From NCBI GenBank assembly GCA_028691575.1, contig JAQUYY010000120.1, positions 1 through 5,920 on the forward strand: a stretch of DNA of 5,920 bases. The letters run 5' to 3'. The stretch comes from Candidatus Gastranaerophilales bacterium (GTDB lineage: Bacteria; Cyanobacteriota; Vampirovibrionia; Gastranaerophilales; JAQUYY01). Positions 1-5,626 of this stretch are shown one piece after another; within the stretch, counting starts at the first letter, position 1, and each line of letters opens with the position of its first letter. Position numbers and translations under genes: made by a program. The notes below the pieces were generated by a model. That model was not told the origin of the DNA, made no database searches, and saw nothing but the letters and a program-made list of their open reading frames with translations.

Positions 1-2
1 GC

Positions 3-140
3 GAAGCTCTTAACATTCCGCCGCGCCACTATGAGCTGGCCGTAGCCGAACAGGCTATGAGGCGGACCAATGGTCGTCATTTATCTATTGAAGAGATACT
101 TCGTCGCAATGGGTTCGTCCCCGAGGATCCCATCTATTAA
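3..140 (+). CDS. 3' end of an unidentified coding frame, cut by the window start, in a GC-rich block
   Basis: This frame is open from the left edge for 45 codons and stops at TAA 138-140. The translation is charged and helix-like (it includes ALNIPPRHYELAVAEQAM and HLSIEEILRRNGF) and reads like the C-terminal part of a small soluble helical protein, perhaps DNA-binding or antitoxin-like, but I do not recognise the family. It lies in a 130-base block of 55% GC, unlike the roughly 30% GC of the rest of the window, and its last codons overlap the place where the opposite-strand CotH-like frame loses its family character. The true C-terminus may therefore be missing, with the final few residues coming from the joined sequence. 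A coding origin is an inference from the open frame and amino-acid composition. Confidence 0.35.
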   Translation, partial: EALNIPPRHYELAVAEQAMRRTNGRHLSIEEILRRNGFVPEDPIY

Positions 141-2099
141 TAATGGTGATCTCACAACCATTCTTGTGTTTTCAGCAAATAAAAGTTTTGCTCCTGCTCG
201 TATTTCAATCGGTATAAATTTAGGAAAAATCATATCATCATTAACAAAATACGTTCCCGATTTTATTATTAATTTGTTGTTTTCATATTTTACAAACGAG
301 AATTTTTGCACAAATTCGCCCAATTCCATAGGTCTGTATTTGGCTTTTAATGAGGCTTTATGGTAATTTAATGCTTCGATTTCAGACTGATAGAAAAATT
401 CATCTTTGTTTAAATGTTTATATCCAGCACTTATAGTCACTAAAGAGTTTTTCGGGATATTTTGCGTTATTTTTATCCTGATAAAATCTTGATAAGTTAA
501 ATATGGAGGAATAATGGTTTCTTCGTCTTTCAAAGATTGAAATTTTATACCATTTTTTTCTAAAAAAATGTCTTTCACTATAACATTTCTGTCAATTAGA
601 TTTTGAAATTCCAGATATTTTTCACCGTTTTCCTCAATCAAAAAGACATTTAAATATTGTATTGTTTCAAAATTTTCAGTTATCTGAGAATGAAGCATTG
701 TTTCTTCTTTTGTCGGCATATAATATTTTGAAGAAGATTGTTGGGGCAAGTTATTTGCTAAAAAGTCAATTTTTTGTTTAAAAAATTCTTTTGGAATAGT
801 ATTTCTTATTCTTCTGTCCATTATCAAAATTTTAAAAAACGATTTTCTCCAATTATCTGTTTTCTCTTTAAATTCACCTGAATAAATTTCTTCTTTAAAT
901 CTCAATATATTTTCTTTATAAGATTTTAAAAATTCTGATGAGGATTTGGCATGAAATAATGGATTAATATGAACTTTATATTTAAGTCTTTTTAAATCTG
1001 TAAACGAAATATTATTATCATATCCTATCGGTTCAAAAAGCCTTGTAATTGGATTATAGTAGAATTTTAAATTATTAAATGCCTGACCATGGTAGCCTGT
1101 CCATAAATTTAAAATCGCCAGATATTTTCCCAGTTTATCCATATCGAATACATCTTCAGCTTTTATATATCCGTAAGAATAGCCTCTTAATAATCCAAGG
1201 GCTTCTTTTTCAAGAAGATTTTTAACTTTTTCTGAGCCATAAGATTTAAAAAAGTTTGCATTTAATAATTCATAAGTAGTTGTAAAATTAGTACGACAAT
1301 CATAAGGATGAGAAAAAAGAGGGTCAGGGTTTTTTAGATTAGCATCATTATTTTTTATATTAATAACTCGTTGATTCCAAAGTTCATCCTCATCAATAGA
1401 AAAAATCAATGATTCTCTTCTATTATTGAATTCAAGCATTTCTTTAGTAAAATATTCTTCAAGTGCCATAGCTCCGTATTTATTATTATTCAAATGTGCA
1501 CTTACAAAGAAATATCGAGGAGCAATAATATCTTCATCCCTTAAATGAGCTAACAATAGAGCTTCGCCAATCCCGCCTCTTGCTTCAGGCTTGTGAATCG
1601 AAAATTTACTCATTCCAAATGGTTTTCTTCCTTTAAGAGGTATAATCCTAAAAGAATTTTTTTTTGTAGATATATGATCTATTACATCACCTTTTAAACG
1701 AATTTTAACATCCATAGGTTCTTTATTATTAATTTTTAATTTTGCTGGTACATAATTTTTATTAGCGGAAACCAGAAGTTTCTTTTTTAAGGCTTTTTTT
1801 ACTTCTCTGTTTATTTTCTCCAGATTTTGAGGTTCTACATACAATATTAATCGTGGTTTTGGGCTGTATACTTCAAAAACAAATTTTGTGAATTTTTTAT
1901 TTGCAAAGTCAATTATTTTTTGTGGAGTATTTATTAAATTTAAATATGCAATTTTATATCGAATATTTGACGAAAAATTATCATATCTGTAAAAAGCGGT
2001 TAAAAAAGTCCAAACACAATAACCCACCAAAAAAAGAAGTATAGTTATACTGATTTTAATTAAAATATTTGATTTTTTTTTAAATCTATAACCCTTCAT
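81..2099 (-). CDS. CotH-like (spore-coat kinase fold) membrane-anchored protein, C-terminus probably truncated
   Basis: This 672-residue frame starts at ATG 2099, two bases after the DUF4956 stop. I see no Shine-Dalgarno there, so translation is probably coupled to the upstream gene. A basic N-terminus precedes one membrane segment (residues about 11-35), leaving the remainder outside the cytoplasm. Residues about 120-450 match the CotH family (PF08757): MDVKIRLKGDV near 129-139, the FGMSKFSIHKPEARGG stretch at 161-176, LNNNKYGAMALEEYF at 203-217, and the FNNLKFYYNP...EPIGYDNN stretch at 341-363, which corresponds to the family's HN-x-Y and WDxD region. CotH of Bacillus is a protein kinase of spore coat proteins; relatives outside spore formers are of unknown target. 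Residues about 480-655 look beta-rich and seem to lead into a parallel beta-helix (IEIRAGAKLLF). The last about 15 residues lie in GC-rich, probably foreign DNA, so the native protein is likely longer. The kinase motif is divergent, so activity is uncertain. Confidence 0.75.
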   Translation of the reverse strand: MKGYRFKKKSNILIKISITILLFLVGYCVWTFLTAFYRYDNFSSNIRYKIAYLNLINTPQKIIDFANKKFTKFVFEVYSPKPRLILYVEPQNLEKINREVKKALKKKLLVSANKNYVPAKLKINNKEPMDVKIRLKGDVIDHISTKKNSFRIIPLKGRKPFGMSKFSIHKPEARGGIGEALLLAHLRDEDIIAPRYFFVSAHLNNNKYGAMALEEYFTKEMLEFNNRRESLIFSIDEDELWNQRVINIKNNDANLKNPDPLFSHPYDCRTNFTTTYELLNANFFKSYGSEKVKNLLEKEALGLLRGYSYGYIKAEDVFDMDKLGKYLAILNLWTGYHGQAFNNLKFYYNPITRLFEPIGYDNNISFTDLKRLKYKVHINPLFHAKSSSEFLKSYKENILRFKEEIYSGEFKEKTDNWRKSFFKILIMDRRIRNTIPKEFFKQKIDFLANNLPQQSSSKYYMPTKEETMLHSQITENFETIQYLNVFLIEENGEKYLEFQNLIDRNVIVKDIFLEKNGIKFQSLKDEETIIPPYLTYQDFIRIKITQNIPKNSLVTISAGYKHLNKDEFFYQSEIEALNYHKASLKAKYRPMELGEFVQKFSFVKYENNKLIIKSGTYFVNDDMIFPKFIPIEIRAGAKLLFAENTRMVVRSPLLIDGILGDEPIATKYLFNR
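120..137. other. Probable chimeric or rearrangement junction (composition break)
   Basis: GC falls from 71/130 in bases 1-130 to 41/130 in bases 131-260. The break coincides with a GGATCC at 125-130, which contains GATC. On the minus strand the CotH-like protein is family-like up to about residue 656 (GAKLLF...SPLLIDG), and then ends in about 15 residues that look like a random frame through the GC-rich block. On the plus strand a different, plausible coding frame runs through the same block and stops just past the break. The simplest reading is two unrelated sequences joined here, by an assembly or ligation chimera or by a real recombination event. The exact base cannot be fixed from one sequence. 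Confidence 0.6.
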
Positions 2100-2101
2100 T
2101 A

Positions 2102-2764
2102 TTATTGATGAACTCTGTTAATTACCATAAATTTTGCATCAGGCTTTATTTGTTTTAAATCTTTTAATAATTTTTCTAAATTACCAATATTTTCAGGTTC
2201 TATATAATATGTAATTGAATTATTTTCATTAGATTCTTCATATTTTCTTAAGTCAAAATTAATTTTTTCTTGTATAAACTTTTGCGAAAAAGCAGATAAT
2301 TCAAAGTTTTCAGAAGAAGGATAATCAATATCTAAAAACACACCGCAAATTTCTTTATGGTTTTTGAAAGAACTAATTCCAATAAGCAATAATATTATGA
2401 TTAAAAAACTTATTGTTGCCGGTAAAATCTGTCCTGCTCCCAATCCCAGCCCGACTGCAATTGCAATAAACATATAACATAACTCTTCAGGCTCTTTTAT
2501 AGGTGTTCTGAATCTGATAATTGATAATGCACCGACTAAACCTAACGATAATGCCAGTGAAGTCTTGATAACACTTATAATAAGAACCATTATGGGTATT
2601 ATAATCGGATAAATTGCAATGTATTGCGACTTATCACCAATAATTTTTGAAGTTTTCTTTAAAACAAATGCTAAAATAATTCCGTAAAAAATTGCAAGCA
2701 AAAAAGTTTGCACAAACATAAGCACAGGAATATCTGCAATAATGTTTAAATCAAGGTTATTCAC
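2102..2764 (-). CDS. DUF4956 family integral membrane protein
   Basis: This 220-residue protein starts at GTG (2762-2764), supported by a strong AAAGGAG nine bases upstream. Membrane segments are visible at about 13-35, 49-68, 70-82, 97-112 and 114-131. Between the third and fourth lies the hallmark of the family, ALSLGLVGALSIIRFRTPIK (71-90) followed by EPEEL. Residues about 132-220 form a soluble, probably cytosolic alpha/beta tail (GVFLDIDYP, ITYYIEPENIGNLEKLL) that may be ACT-like. DUF4956 (PF16316) has no established biochemical function. In many bacteria it sits next to a CotH protein and a VTC-type polyphosphate polymerase domain protein. Here CotH is directly downstream (2-base gap), the cupin gene is 21 bases upstream, and no VTC gene is present in the window. 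The family call is secure; the role is unknown. Confidence 0.87.
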   Translation of the reverse strand: MNNLDLNIIADIPVLMFVQTFLLAIFYGIILAFVLKKTSKIIGDKSQYIAIYPIIIPIMVLIISVIKTSLALSLGLVGALSIIRFRTPIKEPEELCYMFIAIAVGLGLGAGQILPATISFLIIILLLIGISSFKNHKEICGVFLDIDYPSSENFELSAFSQKFIQEKINFDLRKYEESNENNSITYYIEPENIGNLEKLLKDLKQIKPDAKFMVINRVHQ

Positions 2765-2773
2765 TTTTTCCAG

Positions 2774-2780
2774 CTCCTTT
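2774..2780 (-). promoter_or_regulatory. Ribosome binding site that fixes the GTG start of the DUF4956 gene
   Basis: On the minus strand AAAGGAG lies nine bases before GTG 2764. The next in-frame Met is at residue 16, inside the first membrane segment, so this site decides in favour of the GTG start. It falls in the 21-base gap after the cupin stop codon. Confidence 0.7.
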
Positions 2781-2785
2781 AATAT

Positions 2786-3148
2786 CTATATTCTTTTATA
2801 ATCGTCTTCCAGCCTTATTATATCATCTTCTCCAAGATAATCACCATTTTGGATTTCTATAAATACGACTTTTTCATCATTATTGTTTGTCATTCGATGC
2901 ACACATTCTTTAGGAATAGAAATATGTTCGCCTTTTTCTAACAAAATCGTTTCTTTATCTTTTGTAACAAGACCTTTTCCGCTAACAACAACCCAATGCT
3001 CACTCCTGTGTTTATGAAATTGCAAACTAAGCCTTTGTTGAGGCTTAATTTCGATTTTTTTTATCTTAAAACCTTTACTCTCTTCCAGAATTGTAAAATT
3101 TCCCCAGGGTCTTTCTTCCGTATAAAAAATATTTGCAACAGATTCCAT
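2786..3148 (-). CDS. Stand-alone cupin of the mannose-6-phosphate isomerase type II (ManC/RfbM C-terminal) family
   Basis: This 120-residue single-domain cupin matches the C-terminal isomerase domain of the bifunctional mannose-1-phosphate guanylyltransferase/mannose-6-phosphate isomerase (about 470 residues), without the nucleotidyltransferase half. Family signatures are RPWGNF (13-18), GFKIKKIEIKPQQRLSLQFH (26-45), KHRSEHWVVVSGKG (46-59), IPKECVHR (78-85) and NGDYLGEDDI (101-110). Likely metal ligands are His45, His47, Glu50 or His51, and His84, with Gln43 nearby. The domain would interconvert mannose-6-phosphate and fructose-6-phosphate for GDP-mannose synthesis, or act as a sugar-phosphate cupin; the exact substrate is inferred. 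There is no signal peptide, so it is cytosolic. ATG 3148 has an AGAGGAA site, and a good promoter lies just upstream. It is the first gene of the operon with DUF4956 and CotH. Confidence 0.85.
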   Translation of the reverse strand: MESVANIFYTEERPWGNFTILEESKGFKIKKIEIKPQQRLSLQFHKHRSEHWVVVSGKGLVTKDKETILLEKGEHISIPKECVHRMTNNNDEKVVFIEIQNGDYLGEDDIIRLEDDYKRI

Positions 3149-3153
3149 TAAAA

Positions 3154-3160
3154 TTCCTCT
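3154..3160 (-). promoter_or_regulatory. Ribosome binding site of the cupin gene
   Basis: AGAGGAA on the minus strand, five bases before ATG 3148. It supports this start, and the family's N-terminal RPWG motif then falls at residues 13-16, as expected for a stand-alone domain. Confidence 0.6.
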
Positions 3161-3179
3161 AATAATTTCCTTTACTTAC

Positions 3180-3208
3180 ATAATAAACGTATTAAGTTTT
3201 TATTGCAA
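3180..3208 (-). promoter_or_regulatory. Sigma70-type promoter of the cupin-DUF4956-CotH operon
   Basis: In the 68-base gap between the matrixin-like gene and the cupin, the minus strand reads TTGCAA (3203-3208), exactly 17 bases, then TATTAT (3180-3185). Both hexamers are close to the TTGACA/TATAAT consensus and the spacing is ideal. Transcription would begin near 3173 and give a leader of about 25 bases. The gap contains no hairpin terminator, so read-through from the upstream matrixin-like gene is also possible. AT-rich DNA produces chance matches, but the spacing makes this the best promoter candidate in the window. Confidence 0.5.
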
Positions 3209-3216
3209 ATTTATTA

Positions 3217-4686
3217 TCAATTTTTTTCATCGTCATTTTTAGCTGCGTTGTATATGTACTTGATTGTATTTATATCCCTGGCCGAAAGATTAACTGCAGT
3301 AAAGTTTTCCGCCATTATATCATTTGGATCAGGACTATGACCTATTATGCCTATTGCATGTCCGATTTGATGGGTTGCAATTTGTTTTATGCTTAATTTT
3401 GCTTGTTCATCGCTAAGACCTTCTGTTTGAGAAGTACATATTTTAACGGTTTTTTGATAAGAATTTTCACCCATACCTTTATATTGAAGAATTGGCGAAG
3501 CTACACCACCACCGATTGAGCCGATACTCCCAAGTACCGGAACACCGATAAGCGCACCTGCTGCCATTGCTGCAACAGAGCCAACTTTAATAAAAACATT
3601 AGCTTTTCTATATTTTGCTTTTTTTTCTTCCTGGTTGATATCAGTTTTTTTAAGTTCAGGTCTCCAGGGAAAATCTTCAAAATTATCATTCCATTCAACG
3701 ACAATATTTGCTTTCTGAGGATTATTGGTAAAATCAAACTCAATTGTGCCCTCAGAAGCTTTAGTCCATTCGTTGAAAGCTTCTTTTAAGCTGTCTTTAT
3801 AGAATTTTTTATAAATTTTGCAATCAGCATCATCGATAAATATTTTTATAGGCATTTGTCCGTAAACAATTACCCTACCATTACTTTGGTCAATTATTTC
3901 ATCAACATAATTATTTTGATTCAATGATGAAGAAGAATATTGTTGATTGTTTGAACTTTTTTGCATCTCCGGAATTACTGCCTGTTGAAGTTTTTCCACT
4001 CTTGCCAATAAAGTTTCGCCATCAAAATTTTTAGCAAAAACATCTATCTCCAAATTTTTGATTCTTTCAATTAAAGGCTTATCATAAGTTGCCCTGCCGT
4101 ATATTTTAGTTTCCATAATAGAAATCATTGCCGGAAGTGATTCATCCTGAAAAGCAGAATTAGAAGTTTGTGCTAATGGCTTTAGTCCTTGAGAAATAGC
4201 TTTATCAATATTTATCAAAGCTTCTTGGGCATTTTGCTTTTGTTCAGAGGTTAAGCTGTATTTTACAGAATTATTAACGGCAATTTTAGCGGCATTCAAG
4301 TCACCGTTATAAAATAAATTTGAACCTTGTGAATAATAGATATCACATAATAGCTCTTTTACCTTTTGATTATTGATATTTTGTTTTAAAAGACTGTTAC
4401 ATATAGCAATAGCTTCATCATATTTTTTATCATTAGCCAAATTAAACGCATAATTAGTATAAGCAACGGTATAATTGTCTTTATAAATTTGAATCGGATT
4501 AGCTTTATAGGCTTTTTCATATAATTGTGCAGCCTCTAGATAATGAAATTTTGTATAAGCTTCATGCCCATTTTTCGCATATTCATTTGCTTTTGCTATA
4601 TCAACAGCACCAAATGTCTCTAACGGAACCATTAACGAGAACATCAAGCAAGATAAAAAAACTGAAATTATTTTTCTTTTAATCAT
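3217..4686 (-). CDS. Secreted TPR/matrixin-like protein with Gln in place of the catalytic Glu
   Basis: The ATG at 4686 is preferred (489 residues); a GTG two codons upstream (4692) is possible, and neither has a clear Shine-Dalgarno. A signal peptide spans about residues 1-27 (basic MIKRK, hydrophobic core, cleavage near FGA). Three TPR-like helical pairs follow at about 32-147, then a duplicated METKIYGR...NLEIDVFAK segment (184-234), a Ser/Asn/Gln linker (about 240-260), and a metzincin domain from about 265. The zinc motif is HQIGHAIGIIGHS (439-451), with ligands His439, His443 and probably His450, followed by PNDIM (454-458) as the Met-turn. Active matrixins have HExxH; here CAA replaces GAA at Gln440, so hydrolysis should be badly impaired. 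A Gly/Ala-rich hydrophobic stretch (369-398) sits between the beta-sheet part and the active site. The likely role is envelope or secreted binding; a diverged peptidase is the alternative. Confidence 0.75.
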   Translation of the reverse strand: MIKRKIISVFLSCLMFSLMVPLETFGAVDIAKANEYAKNGHEAYTKFHYLEAAQLYEKAYKANPIQIYKDNYTVAYTNYAFNLANDKKYDEAIAICNSLLKQNINNQKVKELLCDIYYSQGSNLFYNGDLNAAKIAVNNSVKYSLTSEQKQNAQEALINIDKAISQGLKPLAQTSNSAFQDESLPAMISIMETKIYGRATYDKPLIERIKNLEIDVFAKNFDGETLLARVEKLQQAVIPEMQKSSNNQQYSSSSLNQNNYVDEIIDQSNGRVIVYGQMPIKIFIDDADCKIYKKFYKDSLKEAFNEWTKASEGTIEFDFTNNPQKANIVVEWNDNFEDFPWRPELKKTDINQEEKKAKYRKANVFIKVGSVAAMAAGALIGVPVLGSIGSIGGGVASPILQYKGMGENSYQKTVKICTSQTEGLSDEQAKLSIKQIATHQIGHAIGIIGHSPDPNDIMAENFTAVNLSARDINTIKYIYNAAKNDDEKN

Positions 4687-4692
4687 ATTCAC

Positions 4693-4767
4693 AAACTACT
4701 ATGAATTTTACCAAATTTCTACTATATAATATAACTATATTACATAATAATTTGAACAACTATTAGT
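4693..4767. promoter_or_regulatory. Divergent AT-rich promoter region between the matrixin-like and DUF192 genes
   Basis: This 75-base gap must hold the start signals for both outward-facing genes. On the plus strand a perfect TATAAT is at 4725-4730, but no good -35 lies 16-18 bases upstream (TGAATT at 4702-4707 is a poor match). It would start transcription near 4737, about 30 bases before ATG 4768. On the minus strand only weak, overlapping -10-like runs are visible. An inverted repeat, TAATATA-AC-TATATTA (4727-4742), overlaps the plus -10 and could be an operator, although such repeats are common by chance in AT-rich DNA. Neither gene has an obvious Shine-Dalgarno. Confidence 0.4.
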
Positions 4768-5196
4768 ATGAAAAAAATAGCTATCCTTTTTATTTTTTTA
4801 ACATTATTTGGCATAAAAACCCAATGTTTTGCAGATGAATTAATTATTAACAATCAACATTTTTATCTGGAAGAAGCAATTTCTTTAGAGCAAAAAGCTC
4901 TGGGATTAATGTATAGGAACAATCTTCCACTTAATGAAGGAATGATTTTTAAATATTCCCCTCCTGAGGAAGTCGGGTTTTGGATGAAAAACATGAAAAT
5001 TTCTTTGGATATCCTCTTTATTTTTAATGAAAAAATTGTTAAAATAAATAGAAATACTCTGGTTTGTAAAAAAAACCCATGTAAAATATATTATTCAGAT
5101 ACAAAAATAGACTCGGTAATTGAATTAAATGCAGGAATTTGTGATAAATTTAATATAAAAAAAGGACAACCAATAACCTTAAGGAGTAAAAAATGA
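4768..5196 (+). CDS. Secreted DUF192 family protein
   Basis: This 142-residue protein has a signal peptide (MKKIAILFIFLTLFGIKTQC, cleavage after Ala22); there is no lipobox before Cys20, so a soluble exported product is expected. The mature part matches DUF192 (PF02643) over nearly its whole length: EQKALGLMYRNNLP (41-54), NEGMIFKY (56-63), FWMKNMKISLDILFI (71-85), a Cys pair at 100 and 105, then VIELNAG (117-123) and a closing KKGQPITL. The family is a small beta-barrel-like fold found in many bacteria and archaea with no settled function. The gene is divergent from the matrixin-like gene and overlaps the next gene by ATGA, so the two are co-translated and may act together in the envelope. 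The family call is firm; the role is unknown. Confidence 0.88.
   Translation: MKKIAILFIFLTLFGIKTQCFADELIINNQHFYLEEAISLEQKALGLMYRNNLPLNEGMIFKYSPPEEVGFWMKNMKISLDILFIFNEKIVKINRNTLVCKKNPCKIYYSDTKIDSVIELNAGICDKFNIKKGQPITLRSKK
5181..5186 (+). promoter_or_regulatory. Ribosome binding site of the thioredoxin-like gene, inside the DUF192 frame
   Basis: AAGGAG lies six bases before ATG 5193, within the last codons of the DUF192 gene. Together with the ATGA stop/start overlap it supports this start and coupled translation of the pair. Confidence 0.7.
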
Positions 5197-5582
5197 GTAA
5201 ATCCGTAAAAATATTATCATCATTTATTTTAGGAATGATAATTTCAATGTTTTTTATTTCTAACAGCTTGGCTCAATCAGGTGACAAGATATCGGTGGTG
5301 CTTTTCCATACAGGATGGAATATTCAATGTAGAAAAGCGTTGAGCTATACAAAAAACGTTGTAAAAACTTATGATGATAAAGTTGAATTTATAAAACTAA
5401 ATGTGGATGACCCCAAAACCCCTTCTAAGGCAAGAGAATTAAACCTGCCGGTTCCTAATAAGGCTCCATATATTTACGTTTTAGACAAAAAAAATAACGT
5501 TTTGCTCAAAATGCCTTATTCAGATGAAAATGCATCCGAATTAAAAACGAAACTAGATGAAGTAATCCTGCCAAAGTTGTAA
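5193..5582 (+). CDS. Exported thioredoxin-fold protein with a degenerate active site (WNIQC)
   Basis: This 129-residue protein begins with a signal peptide (hydrophobic core about 7-25, cleavage after Ala27 in NSLA-QSG). The remainder is thioredoxin-like: strand ISVVLFHTGW (33-42), the active-site position NIQC (43-46), helix KALSYTKNVVKTYDD, strand VEFIKLNVDDP (64-74), and a probable cis-Pro at KAP (90-92) followed by YIYVLDKKNNVLL. Normal thioredoxins have WCxxC; here the first, nucleophilic Cys is Asn43, leaving only Cys46. Disulfide reductase or isomerase chemistry with an internal pair is therefore not possible, though a mixed disulfide with a partner is. It overlaps the DUF192 stop by four bases with a strong ribosome site, so the two proteins are made together. 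It could be a chaperone-like or scaffold protein outside the inner membrane. The fold call is good; the function is unknown. Confidence 0.72.
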   Translation: MSKSVKILSSFILGMIISMFFISNSLAQSGDKISVVLFHTGWNIQCRKALSYTKNVVKTYDDKVEFIKLNVDDPKTPSKARELNLPVPNKAPYIYVLDKKNNVLLKMPYSDENASELKTKLDEVILPKL

Positions 5583-5626
5583 ATAGCCCAATGTATGTAC
5601 TATACACTCTCAGCATGACATTTTTC
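5583..5626. other. Convergent intergenic gap with a weak hairpin
   Basis: These 44 bases separate the stop of the thioredoxin-like gene from the stop of the pilin-like gene on the other strand. TGTAT-GTACT-ATACA (5593-5607) can form a five-base-pair hairpin. It is followed at a distance of about 13 bases by TTTTT (5621-5625), which is too weak and too far to call an intrinsic terminator with confidence, although a terminator is expected here. TGTCATGCTGAG on the minus strand (5609-5620) resembles the start of a common intergenic repeat but stops short. Confidence 0.25.

Noticed and set aside
70..366. Plus-strand open frame of 98 codons
   Set aside because: It lies opposite the CotH-like gene, crosses the composition junction, has no family resemblance, and its body is antisense to well-supported coding sequence.
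3501..3743. Minus-strand open frame of 80 codons
   Set aside because: It is an alternative frame fully inside the matrixin-like gene, low in complexity and with no ribosome site or recognisable motif.
4690..4692. GTG as start of the matrixin-like gene
   Set aside because: The ATG two codons later gives an equally good signal peptide, and neither has a ribosome site. ATG is preferred, but GTG cannot be excluded.
4768..4836. Lipoprotein signal in the DUF192 protein (Cys20)
   Set aside because: The residues before Cys20 (IKTQ) do not fit a lipobox, and a signal peptidase I site after FA at residue 22 fits better.
5609..5620. TGTCATGCTGAG on the minus strand, like the start of a common intergenic repeat
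   Set aside because: Only 12 bases match from memory, there is no second arm and no other copy in the window.
5593..5625. Possible bidirectional terminator (TGTAT/ATACA hairpin and T run)
   Set aside because: The stem has only five pairs, mostly A-T, and the T run is about 13 bases away, so it is noted only as part of the gap.
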